The notes beneath the pieces were generated by a model that was not told the origin of the DNA, did not search any database, and worked only from the letters and a program-made list of their open reading frames with translations. Positions 5,921-5,948 of a DNA stretch of 5,948 bases are shown here, piece after piece. Both the position numbers and the translations under genes were made by a program. The stretch comes from Methanoculleus sp. Lineage in GTDB: Archaea; Halobacteriota; Methanomicrobia; Methanomicrobiales; Methanoculleaceae. The stretch lies in contig JAQVVW010000105.1 of the NCBI GenBank assembly GCA_028698765.1, forward strand, positions 1 to 5,948. The letters run 5' to 3'. Within the stretch, counting starts at the first letter, position 1. Each line of letters starts with the position of its first letter.

Positions 5921-5948
5921 TGCTTCCCCTGTATTATGTCCCGCGTGA

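Noticed and set aside
5926..5938. TATA-like ACATAATAC upstream of cheF
   Set aside because: A start 22-27 nt downstream would fall at or near the cheF ATG and remove most or all of its good Shine-Dalgarno site. The window ends too soon to judge alternatives.

Overview
The window holds a compact archaeal chemotaxis gene cluster, entirely on the minus strand. Transcribed right to left it reads cheF - (69-nt AT-rich gap with a likely promoter) - cheY - cheB - cheA - cheC - cheD - start of a secreted beta-propeller gene that runs off the left edge. The organism is an archaeon: CheF is an archaea-specific adaptor to the archaellum motor, the cheY-cheB-cheA-cheC-cheD order is a common euryarchaeal one, the ribosome binding sites are GGTG/GGAG types, and the one clear intergenic promoter is a TATA box rather than a -35/-10 pair. 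The GC-rich coding sequence and the secreted propeller protein would suit a motile methanogen of the Methanomicrobiales (for example a Methanoculleus-like genus). That placement is an inference; there is no rRNA or other decisive marker here.

Right part (about 5033-5948): cheF with a good Shine-Dalgarno sequence near the window edge, then the only real intergenic gap, which carries a TATA element 33-41 nt before the cheY start. Middle (1076-5032): cheY, cheB, cheA and cheC are packed with a 2-nt gap, an 8-nt overlap and a 12-nt gap, so they are almost certainly one translationally coupled transcript. Left part (1-1058): cheD follows cheC after 17 nt, and its last 16 nt overlap the start of a gene for a signal-peptide-bearing protein with propeller repeats of the two-component-regulator type.

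How the genes fit together: CheA autophosphorylates at His47 under receptor control and passes phosphate to CheY and CheB. CheY-P is carried to the archaellum switch through CheF. CheB demethylates or deamidates receptors, CheD deamidates receptor glutamines and partners CheC, and CheC dephosphorylates CheY-P. All the key catalytic residues of these proteins are present. cheR, cheW and any chemoreceptor are absent from the window, and the propeller gene occupies the place after cheD where cheR is often found in archaeal clusters.

Most of the window is canonical. The parts most worth a second look are the exported propeller gene locked to cheD, the separate promoter for cheYBACD, and an Asp-to-Asn change in the ATP-binding N box of CheA. 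I do not see a wholly new system. No RNA genes, CRISPR arrays, insertion sequences or origins were recognised. Apart from the 69-nt cheF-cheY gap and the 40 nt at the right edge, essentially every base is coding.
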